Assembly: GCF_004403185.1 (NCBI RefSeq)
Contig: NZ_SOHJ01000011.1
Span: 248,001-312,000, forward strand
DNA length: 64,000 bases
Direction: 5' to 3'
From: Cryobacterium suzukii
Lineage (GTDB): Bacteria > Actinomycetota > Actinomycetes > Actinomycetales > Microbacteriaceae
The notes below the pieces were generated by a model, which was not told the DNA's origin, searched no databases, and was given only the letters and a program-made list of their open reading frames with translations. Both the position numbers and the translations under genes were made by a program. This document shows positions 52,784 through 61,348 of the stretch, one piece after another. Positions within the stretch are counted from its first letter, which is position 1. Every line of letters begins with the position of its first letter.

Positions 52784-53329
52784 ATGACCGTTCCAAGACT
52801 CTACCTTTCCGTCAATGGGTGCCTGTGCCCCCGTTCCGAGCCAGACCCGGCTTGGGGCGACGTGGCCAAGGCATCGATCAACATCGAGTACGGCGACGGT
52901 CACGCTTCCACCCGTGACGTGCACTGGGCTCCCCGCCTGATTACGGCACTCGACTCTCTGCTGATGCAATACGGAGTAGAACTGGTCTGGCTAACCTCCT
53001 GGAACGAGTTCGATGCCACCCGGCAGTTGCTCGTACCCGAGCTGCACGGACTGGCCGGCGGGCGCATGCTCGACGTGACGACCCCGCCGAAACACCCCGG
53101 CCAAACCGATGGCGAGACGGGACTGTGGAAGTCCCAGCGCATCGAAGAGGATCAGAACGTGCCGGCACCGTTCATCTGGATAGACGATGCCGACGTGCAA
53201 CTTCACGGGGAGAAGGTGCTCAACGCCACGCTGGAGACTCCGTCGCTGCTTATTCCGCCGCACTCCGCAGTAGGCATCACCGTCGACGACATTGCCCGGA
53301 TGCGCATCTGGCTGGAGCAGCTGCCCTAA
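52784..53329 (+). CDS. HAD-like protein lacking the catalytic Asp pair
   Basis: A 181-residue protein related to the small HAD domain found with Swiss-army-knife RNA-repair proteins. Later motifs are seen: VWLTSWNEFD (motif II Thr, about 68-77), a Lys before QRIEEDQ, and FIWIDDAD (motif IV). Motif I reads YLSVNGCL (7-14), where family members have LDVDGVL, so both catalytic Asp residues are replaced (Ser9, Asn11). It should therefore be inactive as a phosphatase and may be a binding pseudoenzyme. ATG at 52784; no strong ribosome site. Confidence 0.7.
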   Translation: MTVPRLYLSVNGCLCPRSEPDPAWGDVAKASINIEYGDGHASTRDVHWAPRLITALDSLLMQYGVELVWLTSWNEFDATRQLLVPELHGLAGGRMLDVTTPPKHPGQTDGETGLWKSQRIEEDQNVPAPFIWIDDADVQLHGEKVLNATLETPSLLIPPHSAVGITVDDIARMRIWLEQLP

Positions 53330-53385
53330 TTTAGTTCGAGCACTCGCCTTGCCGCTCTTGCCGCGACTGAACACGGTGCGGCCAC

Positions 53386-53526
53386 GTTCGACTAGCTGCG
53401 CAGGTTCGACTGGTTCGACTACTTGCGCCAAGTTCAACTAGGTGCGCCCAGTTCAACTAACTACGCCAAGTTCAACTAGGTGCGCCAAGTTCGACTAACT
53501 ACGCCAGGTTCGACTAGGTGCGCCAG
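53386..53526. repeat. 19-bp tandem repeat array
   Basis: Six complete 19-bp units (53413-53526) of the form GTTCRACTA-NN-TRCGCCA, preceded by one 18-bp unit and one 9-bp partial. Units alternate between an AGGTGCGCC and an AACTACGCC version, giving a 38-bp higher-order period. The last unit overlaps the 3' end of the DUF222/HNH gene. No spacers, so not CRISPR. Confidence 0.9.
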
Positions 53527-55052
53527 GGTGGTTCGGGGCTGGGGGTGTTGGCCCGGTGAGTCCGGGCGGGGCGCCAGGTTTGGGTGGGGTCCCATAGGAC
53601 TGGCCCGCGTATTTGGGGTCTGCCGTTGATCATGCGGATGTTCCATCCGCTGGTGTCGATGGTGTGGTGGTGGAACCAGCACAACAGGGTGCCATTGGTG
53701 ATGGTTGTCGGTCCGCCCTGGTGGTGGGGTTGTATGTGGTGGACTTCGCACCAGCGGGCGGGGATGATGCAGCCGGGGATGATGCAGCCTTCGTCGCGGG
53801 CACTGATGGCGGCTCGTTGCTTCGGGCTGAAGCAGCGCATTTTGTCGCCGAGGTAGAGGATGTCGCCGTTGGTGCCGACGATGATTTTTTGGGTGCCGCC
53901 AGCGCAGATGGCTTCTTTCACCCGGCGCAACGACACGGGCGCTTCGATGCCGTCGATCCAGCCGACGCCGCGGCCCTGGTCAAGGTCGGCGGCATTGACG
54001 TGAATCATCACCGTCGGCGCCGCGCCGCCCATCGTCGGGGTTTTCGGATCGCGGGCGGCAGCTTCGAAGACCGAGCGGAGGATGTCGGCGCGTTTTTCGC
54101 CGGCGGTGCGGCGGTCGCCGTCGTAGCGGGTGTCCCCGGTGAACGGGTCCGCGCTGAAACGCTCGGTGTCGGCGTCGGCCTCATCCAGGCCGTCCAGCCC
54201 CGTACCGCGGTCGAGGGATTCGGTGGGCACGAATATGGGGGTGCGGGACCTGGCGGACAGGTAGGTGTCGAAGAGGGTGTCCATGATGCCGCGCAGCTCG
54301 GGAGTGACGTCGGCGCGCAGCGGATAGAGGCCGTTGCGCAGCAGCCCGAACGTGAGCGTGCTTGTGGCCTCCGTCACGTCGTCGGTGGGGGCGGTGCCGT
54401 CGGGGTCGAGGCGGCCCTGCCATTCCAGGGCTTGCGCCCGCAGCAGGTCGGGCGCGAAGCGGATGCCCGCCCCGGGCAGTCCGGCTGTTTCCGGGGTAAC
54501 GGCGCCGGTGGCGGTGGCGACGAGGGCACGTTCGACGTGGTCGAGGTCGTCCTGCAGGACTTTCCCGTGCAGCGCGGTGAGGGTGGTGGCGATGATCTCG
54601 GCCGATTCCACCCCGAGCTCCCCGCTGCTGAGGCCGGCGGCGATGACCGAGTATCGGGCTGGCACCGGCAGGCCCATCGGCGTGCGTTCCACGACGGTCT
54701 CGCCGAGTTTCAGACGGCGTTTGGCTTCACGGCCGGAGATACCGGCGAGCTGGGTGATGAATTCGACCCGGTTACGGCATCCGTTTCTGTAGGCGAGCGA
54801 CCCGCTGCCCAGATCGGTCTCGGCACGAACGCCAATGTCGGTGGTGGCTCGTAGTCTTGCACCATCAACCCTGCGACCCAGCTCTTCCAACGCCGTCAGC
54901 ACGGCGACGGCCTCAGCATCATCGAGGTGCCCAAACCGTGTTCCGTCTAAGACAGAGCCCAGCAAAGCACCAGCCTGATCAATGACCGCAACCCGGGAAC
55001 CCTCGGGTTCCGGCATCGAGCCGGCTGCAGCGGGCGGGGCGGTGAGGGTCAT
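53514..55052 (-). CDS. DUF222/13E12-type HNH endonuclease-like protein
   Basis: A 512-residue member of the DUF222 family (13E12 repeat proteins in mycobacteria), common in multiple copies in Actinobacteria. The N-terminal helical DUF222 region occupies about 30-320. The C-terminal HNH domain has RDEGCIIPGCIIPARWCEVHHIQPHHQGG (about 430-458) and LLCWFHHH, with zinc Cys and catalytic His residues intact. Function is unproven; a nuclease role in mobility or recombination is supposed. The ATG at 55052 has GGAGG about 10 nt upstream. Its 3' end abuts a tandem repeat. Confidence 0.88.
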   Translation of the reverse strand: MTLTAPPAAAGSMPEPEGSRVAVIDQAGALLGSVLDGTRFGHLDDAEAVAVLTALEELGRRVDGARLRATTDIGVRAETDLGSGSLAYRNGCRNRVEFITQLAGISGREAKRRLKLGETVVERTPMGLPVPARYSVIAAGLSSGELGVESAEIIATTLTALHGKVLQDDLDHVERALVATATGAVTPETAGLPGAGIRFAPDLLRAQALEWQGRLDPDGTAPTDDVTEATSTLTFGLLRNGLYPLRADVTPELRGIMDTLFDTYLSARSRTPIFVPTESLDRGTGLDGLDEADADTERFSADPFTGDTRYDGDRRTAGEKRADILRSVFEAAARDPKTPTMGGAAPTVMIHVNAADLDQGRGVGWIDGIEAPVSLRRVKEAICAGGTQKIIVGTNGDILYLGDKMRCFSPKQRAAISARDEGCIIPGCIIPARWCEVHHIQPHHQGGPTTITNGTLLCWFHHHTIDTSGWNIRMINGRPQIRGPVLWDPTQTWRPARTHRANTPSPEPPWRT

Positions 55053-55292
55053 GGCGTCGGTGCCTCCTTCACCCACAATTATAGCTCAAATCACCCTTAA
55101 AGGCGAGGCAAACTCAGTAAAATAGTGACGTGTGTTCAGAAGTTTCTTCTCATCTGCGAGAGCGGGTAAATGTCGCTACAACCACGCTGAAGCAGCCACT
55201 CACCCGCCCTTGGGGGCAGTTGCTACAGCCCGCCCGCAGCGAAACGCCGAGGGCGGTGCCCGCCTCCGCGGCGAAGGCCACCACGCCCTCGT

Positions 55293-56999
55293 TCAGAGCC
55301 CGCGGCGACCCGCAAACAGGGCGTGCAGCAAGGGGGCGACCGACGCGACCATGAGTACGGTGCCGAGCACCGCGTCATCCGCTCGCAGCAGCACGCCGGC
55401 GAAAAGCAGTGCGCCGAAGAGAACAGCCGAGACCGCCTGTCGCACGGTGCGTTCGAGGCGTGCAACTCGTTTCTCGAGGCCCGGGCTGCCGAACGCCACG
55501 CTGCCGTCTTCGATTCGGGTGATCAACCCGTCGAGCCGCTTCGGCAGGCGAAACGCGAGTCCGGCGGTCTCCACCGCCTGTTTGGCAAAGTCCTGCACCA
55601 GGTTGCCGCTTTCATCGCGGAGCAGCTGCGCAGCGTAGGGCTCGACCGAGTCCCAGAGGTTGAACGCGGGGTTGAGCGCGCTCGAGACTCCGGAGGTGAG
55701 GGACATGGCTCGAATGATGAGCAAAAAGTTCTCGGGGAGCTGAAATGGCAACGAGCGCACGACGTCGCCGAATTGCACGGCGAACTCGCGGAATTCGCGC
55801 GGGTCGACCTCGCGCAGTTCGGCAAATCCCATTCCGCCGAATCGGGCGAACAGCTGCGTCATTGCGCGCTCGAGTTCGGTCGTTTCGGCCGAGGGCAGAA
55901 GCACTCCCACGTCGTTCATGGCGTTGACCAGCCCGCGTCCGTCGCGCGAGGCTGCGGCGATCAGCATTTTGCGCAGCCCGGTGCGCGTGCTCGTGGGGAC
56001 CTCACCCATCATGCCGAAGTCGATGAATGTCAGCTTCCAGCCACGCTCGCTGTCCGCGTGCGGGGTGACGAAGATGTTGCCGGGGTGCGGGTCAGCGTGG
56101 AAAAAGCCCATCGTGAACATCTGGTCGAACATGACTTCAGCGAAGACGGGCGCCACCTGGGTGGGGTCAATGCCGGCCTTGACCAGGGCGTCAACGTCGG
56201 TGATCTTTATGGCCGTCACGTCTTCGAGGGTGAGTACGCGGCGGGTGGTGCGTTCCCAGACGATACTGGGCACGCTCACCCGGTCGTCATCGGGAAAGGC
56301 CGCCGCGAAGCGTTCAGAGCTGGCTGCCTCGTGCAGGTAGTCGATTTCCTCAAGGCTGGTCTGGGCGAATTCCTCGACCAGCGCGGGCATGTCGACCCGG
56401 TTGTACACCAGCCGAATATGGCTGAGCCAGCCGCCCACCTTGCGCAGGGCGGCCAGGTCGACATCGATGATCTCGTCGATGCCCGGTCGCTGCACCTTGA
56501 TGATGACTCCGTCGAGCCCCGTGTCAGCGGCATCGAGCGCGGTCAGTCGCGCCCGGTGCGCCTGACCGAGGGATGCCGCGGCCACCGGCGTCTCGTCGAC
56601 CGACGTGAAGGCCCGTTCGAGCGGCATGCCCAGCTCTGCCTCGACGGCCGCGCGAATAGCCGCGAACGACACCGGGGCAACCTCGTCCTGCAGCCCCTCG
56701 AGTTCTTTGGTGATCTCGGGCGGTAACACGTCGAGGCGCGATGACATGAACTGCCCGACCTTGATCATCAGGCCGCCGAGGTCGGCCGCGAGCACGTGAA
56801 AATTCGTGGCGAAGCGTTGCATCCGCTTCGAGCGAGTGCGCTCGGCGATTTTCACCAGCCCGATGCGAGGCAGGAACAACTCGAACCACCACGTTATAGC
56901 GAGATACCAGCTGGCAAAACGCAGAATGCGGCGGTAGCGGGCGCGCATGTTTCCCGCGACCGAATTCGAATCGTAGCTACCTCGTCGAGCTGATGGCAC
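55293..56999 (-). CDS. ABC1/UbiB-family atypical kinase
   Basis: A 568-residue ADCK/UbiB-like protein. LGGLMIKVGQFMSSRLDVLP (about 74-93) is the KxGQ motif, AAASLGQAHRARL the A-rich loop, IIKVQRPG the Lys, and GFFHADPHPGNIFV (about 297-310) the catalytic loop, with FIDFGMMG as the metal-binding DFG. Two C-terminal hydrophobic helices anchor it in the membrane. Members support quinone or lipid metabolism and transport. The GTG start overlaps the PadR stop region (3-nt gap), so both form an operon. Confidence 0.88.
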   Translation of the reverse strand: MPSARRGSYDSNSVAGNMRARYRRILRFASWYLAITWWFELFLPRIGLVKIAERTRSKRMQRFATNFHVLAADLGGLMIKVGQFMSSRLDVLPPEITKELEGLQDEVAPVSFAAIRAAVEAELGMPLERAFTSVDETPVAAASLGQAHRARLTALDAADTGLDGVIIKVQRPGIDEIIDVDLAALRKVGGWLSHIRLVYNRVDMPALVEEFAQTSLEEIDYLHEAASSERFAAAFPDDDRVSVPSIVWERTTRRVLTLEDVTAIKITDVDALVKAGIDPTQVAPVFAEVMFDQMFTMGFFHADPHPGNIFVTPHADSERGWKLTFIDFGMMGEVPTSTRTGLRKMLIAAASRDGRGLVNAMNDVGVLLPSAETTELERAMTQLFARFGGMGFAELREVDPREFREFAVQFGDVVRSLPFQLPENFLLIIRAMSLTSGVSSALNPAFNLWDSVEPYAAQLLRDESGNLVQDFAKQAVETAGLAFRLPKRLDGLITRIEDGSVAFGSPGLEKRVARLERTVRQAVSAVLFGALLFAGVLLRADDAVLGTVLMVASVAPLLHALFAGRRGL

Positions 57000-57002
57000 C
57001 CG

Positions 57003-57545
57003 TCAGTCCTGGGCGAGGATCGAGTAAAGCTTGCGACGTGCGTCGTCGAGCACCGTGATGGCTTCTTTCACCTGCGCCGGCGAACCGGTGCGGCCGACCT
57101 GGGCTGCAGCCTGGGCAAGCTCGATGCCGGCTTTCGGCAGGGCCGTGTGGCTGTGGCTCGACGTCGACGCTGCGGCTTCCCACGGGGCGCTCGTGTCGGT
57201 GTCAGCGACAGCGGCGCGACCTTCGTCGGTCAGGGAGTAGATCTTGCGACCGTTGGACTCCTCGGCGCTGATGAGGCCCTCGTCGGCCAGCAACTGCAGC
57301 GTTGGGTAGACAGAGCCGGCGCTGGGCTTCCAGCTGCCACTGCTGCGCTCTTCGATTTCGTGAATGATCTGGTAGCCATGCATCGGCTGCTCGGCGAGCA
57401 GCGCGAGCACCGCCGTGCGCACCTCGCCGCGACCGGCGCGGGTGCCTGTCTGCTTTTCAAACCGCGAGCGAAACTGCTCCATCGCCTGCCAGATGCCGTC
57501 GATGTTGCCAGCGTTGAACCCGCCTGTTGGAAATGAATTGCCCAT
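57003..57545 (-). CDS. PadR-family transcriptional regulator
   Basis: A 180-residue regulator. After a Gly/Phe-rich N-terminus, the winged HTH is RTAVLALLAEQPMHGYQIIHEIEERSSGSWKPSAGSVYPTLQLLADEGLI (about 43-92), followed by a C-terminal helical dimer region. ATG at 57545 has GGAGG 5-9 nt upstream; the upstream frame is rejected. Probably autoregulates the padR-ABC1 kinase pair through the phased CGATA boxes immediately upstream. Confidence 0.92.
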   Translation of the reverse strand: MGNSFPTGGFNAGNIDGIWQAMEQFRSRFEKQTGTRAGRGEVRTAVLALLAEQPMHGYQIIHEIEERSSGSWKPSAGSVYPTLQLLADEGLISAEESNGRKIYSLTDEGRAAVADTDTSAPWEAAASTSSHSHTALPKAGIELAQAAAQVGRTGSPAQVKEAITVLDDARRKLYSILAQD

Positions 57546-57568
57546 GATTGCCTCCTGTAGAAACTGCG

Positions 57569-57603
57569 AACGATATACAGCGATACTCAACGATATCCAG
57601 CGA
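57569..57603. promoter_or_regulatory. Phased CGATA boxes upstream of padR
   Basis: CGATA occurs at 57571, 57581 and 57591, exactly 10 bp apart, and is flanked by 15-bp direct repeats AACGATATMCAGCGA (57569-57583 and 57589-57603, one mismatch). The placement 24-58 nt upstream of the padR start suggests a helically phased operator or promoter region. Confidence 0.55.
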
Positions 57604-57714
57604 CGGGTTCGAGCGATACACCCAAGTCGGATGCTCAGGGTTAGCTCCCAGACGACTCCGATTTTAGCAATCCGACTCGACGAGAGTCGATGGTCACGGG
57701 TCTAGCGTTGAATC

Positions 57715-58041
57715 ATGGAACATACAACGCTTCCCGTCACCCACATCGCGAACGTTCGAGCTGCGGCCACGGTTGAACCCGGACGGCTCGGTCACAGCAC
57801 CGTTCTCGCCTCCCCCGGAGTGCGCGTGGTCGTGCTCACCTTCGAGGCCGGTTTCACGCTCAAGAAGCACTCAGTGGCCAAGATTCTGGTGATGCAGGCC
57901 CTCGATGGATGCCTGCGAGTCACCGCCGGCGGACAGGTCACCGACCTCGTGCCTGGCGCCCTTCTGAGGCTCGATGCCAGCGTGGAGCACGAGGTCGAAG
58001 CGCGCGAAGAATCACGACTGATGCTCACCCTGATCGGCTAG
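57715..58041 (+). CDS. Cupin domain protein
   Basis: A 108-residue small beta-barrel. The cupin core reads VVVLTFEAGFTLKKHSVAKILVMQALDGCLRVTAGGQVTDLVPGALLRLDASVEHEVEA, with His residues at KKHS and VEHEVEA. The metal set may be incomplete compared with canonical HxH cupins. Role unknown. Start ATG at 57715; the short leader suggests a near-leaderless start. Confidence 0.85.
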   Translation: MEHTTLPVTHIANVRAAATVEPGRLGHSTVLASPGVRVVVLTFEAGFTLKKHSVAKILVMQALDGCLRVTAGGQVTDLVPGALLRLDASVEHEVEAREESRLMLTLIG

Positions 58042-58075
58042 ATGCCACGGATTTTCGAGCCAGGTCTTAGACGAA

Positions 58076-58999
58076 CTACAGCACCCAGTCGAACGCCTTC
58101 GCGGGTGAGCGGGCGCCCTGGGCGGCTTTCGAACGATTCGGCTCGTCGAGCTCCATCAGCAACGCTTCCGAAACGCGCACGAGTGACCCGAACACGTCGG
58201 GTGTCAACCATGGCGGGCGTGTGGCGAAGAGGATGTCCTCGCTCGCGGTGTTGCCGCTGGCTCCCGGAGCGAAGGGGCATCCGCCCAGACCCCCGAGCGC
58301 TCCGTCCACCATGGTGGCCCCGGCGGAAATAGCCGCGAGCGTGTTCGCCACGCCCAGCCCCCACGTGTCGTGCCCGTGAAATACGATCTCACGGGCCGGT
58401 GTCTCGAGGCGCACACGCGTTATGAGGGACGACACCTGAGCCGGAACCGCCTGCCCGAGCGTGTCACAGATCACCACGTGCGAGGCCCCGACCGCGCGTT
58501 CGTCTTGCGCAATCTGCACGACCCGCGACGGGTCGACCTGTCCGTCGAACGGGCACGTGAACGAGGTCGCTATGCACAGCTGGATCTGCCCATCGACGTC
58601 ACGGCTGATCTCCACGGCCGCCGGCATCGCGGAAAGGCTCGCCTCGGTCGTGCGGCCAATGTTGGCCTGGTTATGGGCATCCGTTGCGGAGAAGCAGTAC
58701 TGAAAGTTACGGGCGCCCGCGGCGGCGGCACGCTCCACATGGCGCGGCGTGGCGACCCACACCCAGCACCGCGCAAGCTCAGCGGGCGTGAGCTCGGCGA
58801 GCACCTCGAGGGTGTTCGCCATCGATGGCACGAGATCGGGCCGGGCCATCGACCCGACCTCCAGCGACTCCACCCCAAGCGCGAGCAATGACCGAATGGT
58901 CGCCAGCTTGCGCTCGGTGGAGAGCATGCCGCCGGTCAGTTGCAGGCCATCGCGCAGGGTGACGTCCCGCAGCACCGCAGCAGGTTCGAAAGTAAACAT
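58076..58999 (-). CDS. HMG-CoA-lyase-like (HMGL) enzyme
   Basis: A 307-residue HMGL-like TIM barrel. RDVTLRDGLQLTG (about 12-24, catalytic Arg and Asp), ESLEVGSMARPDLVP, ICDTLGQAVP and HGHDTWGLGVANTLAAISAGATMVDGALGGLGGCPFAPGASGN (Cys/His near the active site) are clear. Known members cleave HMG-CoA to acetyl-CoA and acetoacetate or cleave related acyl-CoAs. Its ATG overlaps the CoA transferase stop (TGATG). Last gene of the five-gene operon. Confidence 0.87.
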   Translation of the reverse strand: MFTFEPAAVLRDVTLRDGLQLTGGMLSTERKLATIRSLLALGVESLEVGSMARPDLVPSMANTLEVLAELTPAELARCWVWVATPRHVERAAAAGARNFQYCFSATDAHNQANIGRTTEASLSAMPAAVEISRDVDGQIQLCIATSFTCPFDGQVDPSRVVQIAQDERAVGASHVVICDTLGQAVPAQVSSLITRVRLETPAREIVFHGHDTWGLGVANTLAAISAGATMVDGALGGLGGCPFAPGASGNTASEDILFATRPPWLTPDVFGSLVRVSEALLMELDEPNRSKAAQGARSPAKAFDWVL

Positions 59000-60237
59000 C
59001 AGGCGAGCTGCAATTCGCTCATGATGTGGTCTATCTCGGCAGAGCTCTTGCCCAGAACCCCAGCCAGCACCTCCCGGGTGTGCTCCCCGAGGTCTGGCCC
59101 GAGGGTCTTGATATCGAGCGAACGTTCGCCGATCACCGGCACAATGCCAGGGAAACCCACGCCAGGCAAGACCTGTGACCCGTCGGAGACATCGAAGCGC
59201 TGGATCATGTTGCGCGCCTCGTACTGAGAGTCCGCGCAAATATCGGCGGCCGTATATATAGGACCAGACGGAACCCCCGCGTCCTCCAACACGGCCAAAG
59301 CCGCGGCCGCCGAAAGCCCCAACGTCCACGCCCCGATCGCGGTGTCGAGCTCATCCCGCCGCAGCCACCGCGCCGCGTTGTTCTGCAGCCCTGGGTCGCG
59401 CCCGAGGTCATCGCGGCCGATCACGTGCATGTAACGCTGGTAAATAGCATCCGCGTTGCCGGCGATCACGATACTCGCGCCGTCACCGCAGAGGTAGGCA
59501 TTGGTAGGAGCGATGCCGTCCATCCGCCCGCCGACACGCTCCCGCGCCACGCCGTAGGCCGAGTAGTCGGGTATGAGCGATTCCATCATTGACAGCATCG
59601 ATTCGTTGAGCGCCACGTCGATGACGCGTTCGTGCAACTCGAGCGCAGCATCCGTTCGGCCCTGACGCACCTCGCGCTGAAACAGTGCCATCACCGAGCC
59701 GAAGGCCGCGTAGAGTCCGGCGATCGAATCGCCGATCGACACGCCGACGCGCACGGGAGGGCGATCGGGGTCGCCCACGAGGTCGCGAAAGCCGCCCATC
59801 GCCTCGGCGACCGCGGCGAATCCAGGGCGCTGCGAGAGCGGCCCGGTCTGCCCAAACGCTGACACCCGGGTGAGAATGAGGTCGGGGTTCACCGCGTTCA
59901 ACTCGGCGGGCCCGAGTCCCCACTTCTCCAGCGTGCCCGGCCGAAAGTTCTCGAGCACCACGTCGCAGTGCGCTACGAGTTCAAGCACGATGTCACGCCC
60001 CAGCTCGGTCTTGAGGTCGAGCACGATCGACTTCTTGTTGCGGTTGATCGTGCGAAACAGCATCGACGTGCTGCCGGCGTGCAGCCGCCAGTTGCGCAGC
60101 TCGTCTCCGGTTCCGGGGCGCTCCACCTTGATCACCTCGGCGCCGAAATCGGCCAGCATACGCCCGGCCGTTGGCGCGGCGATGAAGTTGCCGAGTTCGA
60201 GCACACGCACGCCGGCGAGCGGGGCCACGTTGGTCAT
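58999..60237 (-). CDS. CaiB/BaiF-family CoA transferase
   Basis: A 412-residue family III CoA transferase. VRVLELGNFIAAPTAGRMLADFGAEVIKVERPGTGDELRNW (about 9-50), NRNKKSIVLDL and VLENFRPGTLEKWGL (catalytic Asp/Glu loop region) are typical, with LDAALELHERVIDVALNES following. It should move CoA from succinyl-CoA or another donor onto a carboxylic acid. Pairing with an HMGL-type lyase implies activation followed by C-C cleavage. ATG at 60237; a longer upstream frame overlaps the SBP gene and is rejected. Confidence 0.9.
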   Translation of the reverse strand: MTNVAPLAGVRVLELGNFIAAPTAGRMLADFGAEVIKVERPGTGDELRNWRLHAGSTSMLFRTINRNKKSIVLDLKTELGRDIVLELVAHCDVVLENFRPGTLEKWGLGPAELNAVNPDLILTRVSAFGQTGPLSQRPGFAAVAEAMGGFRDLVGDPDRPPVRVGVSIGDSIAGLYAAFGSVMALFQREVRQGRTDAALELHERVIDVALNESMLSMMESLIPDYSAYGVARERVGGRMDGIAPTNAYLCGDGASIVIAGNADAIYQRYMHVIGRDDLGRDPGLQNNAARWLRRDELDTAIGAWTLGLSAAAALAVLEDAGVPSGPIYTAADICADSQYEARNMIQRFDVSDGSQVLPGVGFPGIVPVIGERSLDIKTLGPDLGEHTREVLAGVLGKSSAEIDHIMSELQLA

Positions 60238-60277
60238 ATCAAGTCCTTTCCAGCGGATGCTGCGGTGCCAAGCGTGG

Positions 60278-61318
60278 CTATTTTCCGCCGACGAACTTGT
60301 TGGTGTAGGTAGCGGCGAGGTCGATCTCGGCGTCACCGACCTCCGGGTTGGCGATGCGCTGGGTGTCGAGCACGGCCTCGGCACCGGCCTCGCTGTTGCG
60401 TCCGTCTTCGGTGAGCTGCGGCTTGAGCTCTTCGATGAGCGCGGCGTAGCGTTCGAGGTTTCCGCCGCTGAAGGTCTCGGGCATCTCGGCAGCGATCTCG
60501 GTGCCAGTGTGCTCGGCAATGTACGCGAGCGTCTTGGTGAGCACGTTCGCGAGCTTCTGCGCGGTCTCGGGGTTCTTCTCGAGCCAGTCGCTCTGCGCGT
60601 AGAACGATGACGACGGCCACATGTCGGTGTCGTAGTGCTCCTCCACGCCCTCCGGCGAGCGCAGGTCGGCGAGGCTCACGGTCTCGGCACCGGTGCGTTC
60701 AGCGAGCACCGACACGTCGGGCTCGAGCATCACGCCGGCCACGACTCCACCCGATTCCATGGCGGCCACAGCGGATGCCCCGGCCCCCATCGCGACGACA
60801 CTGACGCCATCGGGATTCAATCCAGCCTCCTCGAGCAGAAAGCGAAGCATGGTGTGGGTGGAGGAGCCCGGCGCGGTGACGCCAACGCTCTTGCCGATGA
60901 GGTCGTCGAGGGACTTGATCTCGGAGGTTGATCCCGGAGCCACGACGAGGGCGATGGCCGGCGACTTGCCCATCTGCACGAACGAGGTGATGCTCTGGTT
61001 CTTGGCCTGCATCTGAATGGTGTGCTCGTAGTAGCCGCTCACGACATCAACGCTGCCGCCGACCAGCGCGGTGAGAGCCTTTGATCCGCCCTGCAGGTCT
61101 TGCAGGTCTACGTCGAGCCCCTCCTCCTCGTAGTAGCCGAGCTGTTCGGCGAGGGTGGTGGGCAGGTAGGTGAGCAGGGTCTGACCGCCGATACCGATGG
61201 CGACCTTGGGGGTGGCTGCGGCATCCGCTCCCTCGCTTGCGGTACTGCTGCAGCCGGCGAACAGGGTGGCGGTGAGCAACGCTGCGGCGACCACGGTGAA
61301 CTTTTTGGGCAGGGACAC
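60278..61318 (-). CDS. NitT/TauT-type ABC transporter substrate-binding lipoprotein
   Basis: A 346-residue SsuA/THI5-like binding protein with lipobox LFAGC (Cys23). Core motifs: PTTLAEQLGYYEEEGLDVDLQDLQGGSKALTALVGGSVDVVSG (about 52-95) and KSVGVTAPGSSTHTMLRFLLEEAG. Relatives bind sulfonates, nitrate, pyrimidines or aromatic acids. The gene sits between the permease and CoA transferase genes with 30-40 nt gaps. Confidence 0.92.
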   Translation of the reverse strand: MSLPKKFTVVAAALLTATLFAGCSSTASEGADAAATPKVAIGIGGQTLLTYLPTTLAEQLGYYEEEGLDVDLQDLQGGSKALTALVGGSVDVVSGYYEHTIQMQAKNQSITSFVQMGKSPAIALVVAPGSTSEIKSLDDLIGKSVGVTAPGSSTHTMLRFLLEEAGLNPDGVSVVAMGAGASAVAAMESGGVVAGVMLEPDVSVLAERTGAETVSLADLRSPEGVEEHYDTDMWPSSSFYAQSDWLEKNPETAQKLANVLTKTLAYIAEHTGTEIAAEMPETFSGGNLERYAALIEELKPQLTEDGRNSEAGAEAVLDTQRIANPEVGDAEIDLAATYTNKFVGGK

Positions 61319-61348
61319 GGTGTTCTCTTTCTCTAGGAGGATCAGTAG

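Noticed and set aside
53386-53526. The tandem array as a possible CRISPR.
   Set aside because: Units are contiguous without spacers, shorter than CRISPR repeats, and no cas genes are nearby.
53514-55052. The repeated CIIPGCIIP in the HNH domain as a possible duplication artefact.
   Set aside because: The spacing CxxPGCxxPxxWC is normal for this family's zinc-binding part.
55323-56726. A 467-codon frame on the plus strand opposite the ABC1 kinase gene, and similar frames opposite ptrB and the DUF222 gene.
   Set aside because: Shadows of well-supported genes, with skewed composition and no domain.
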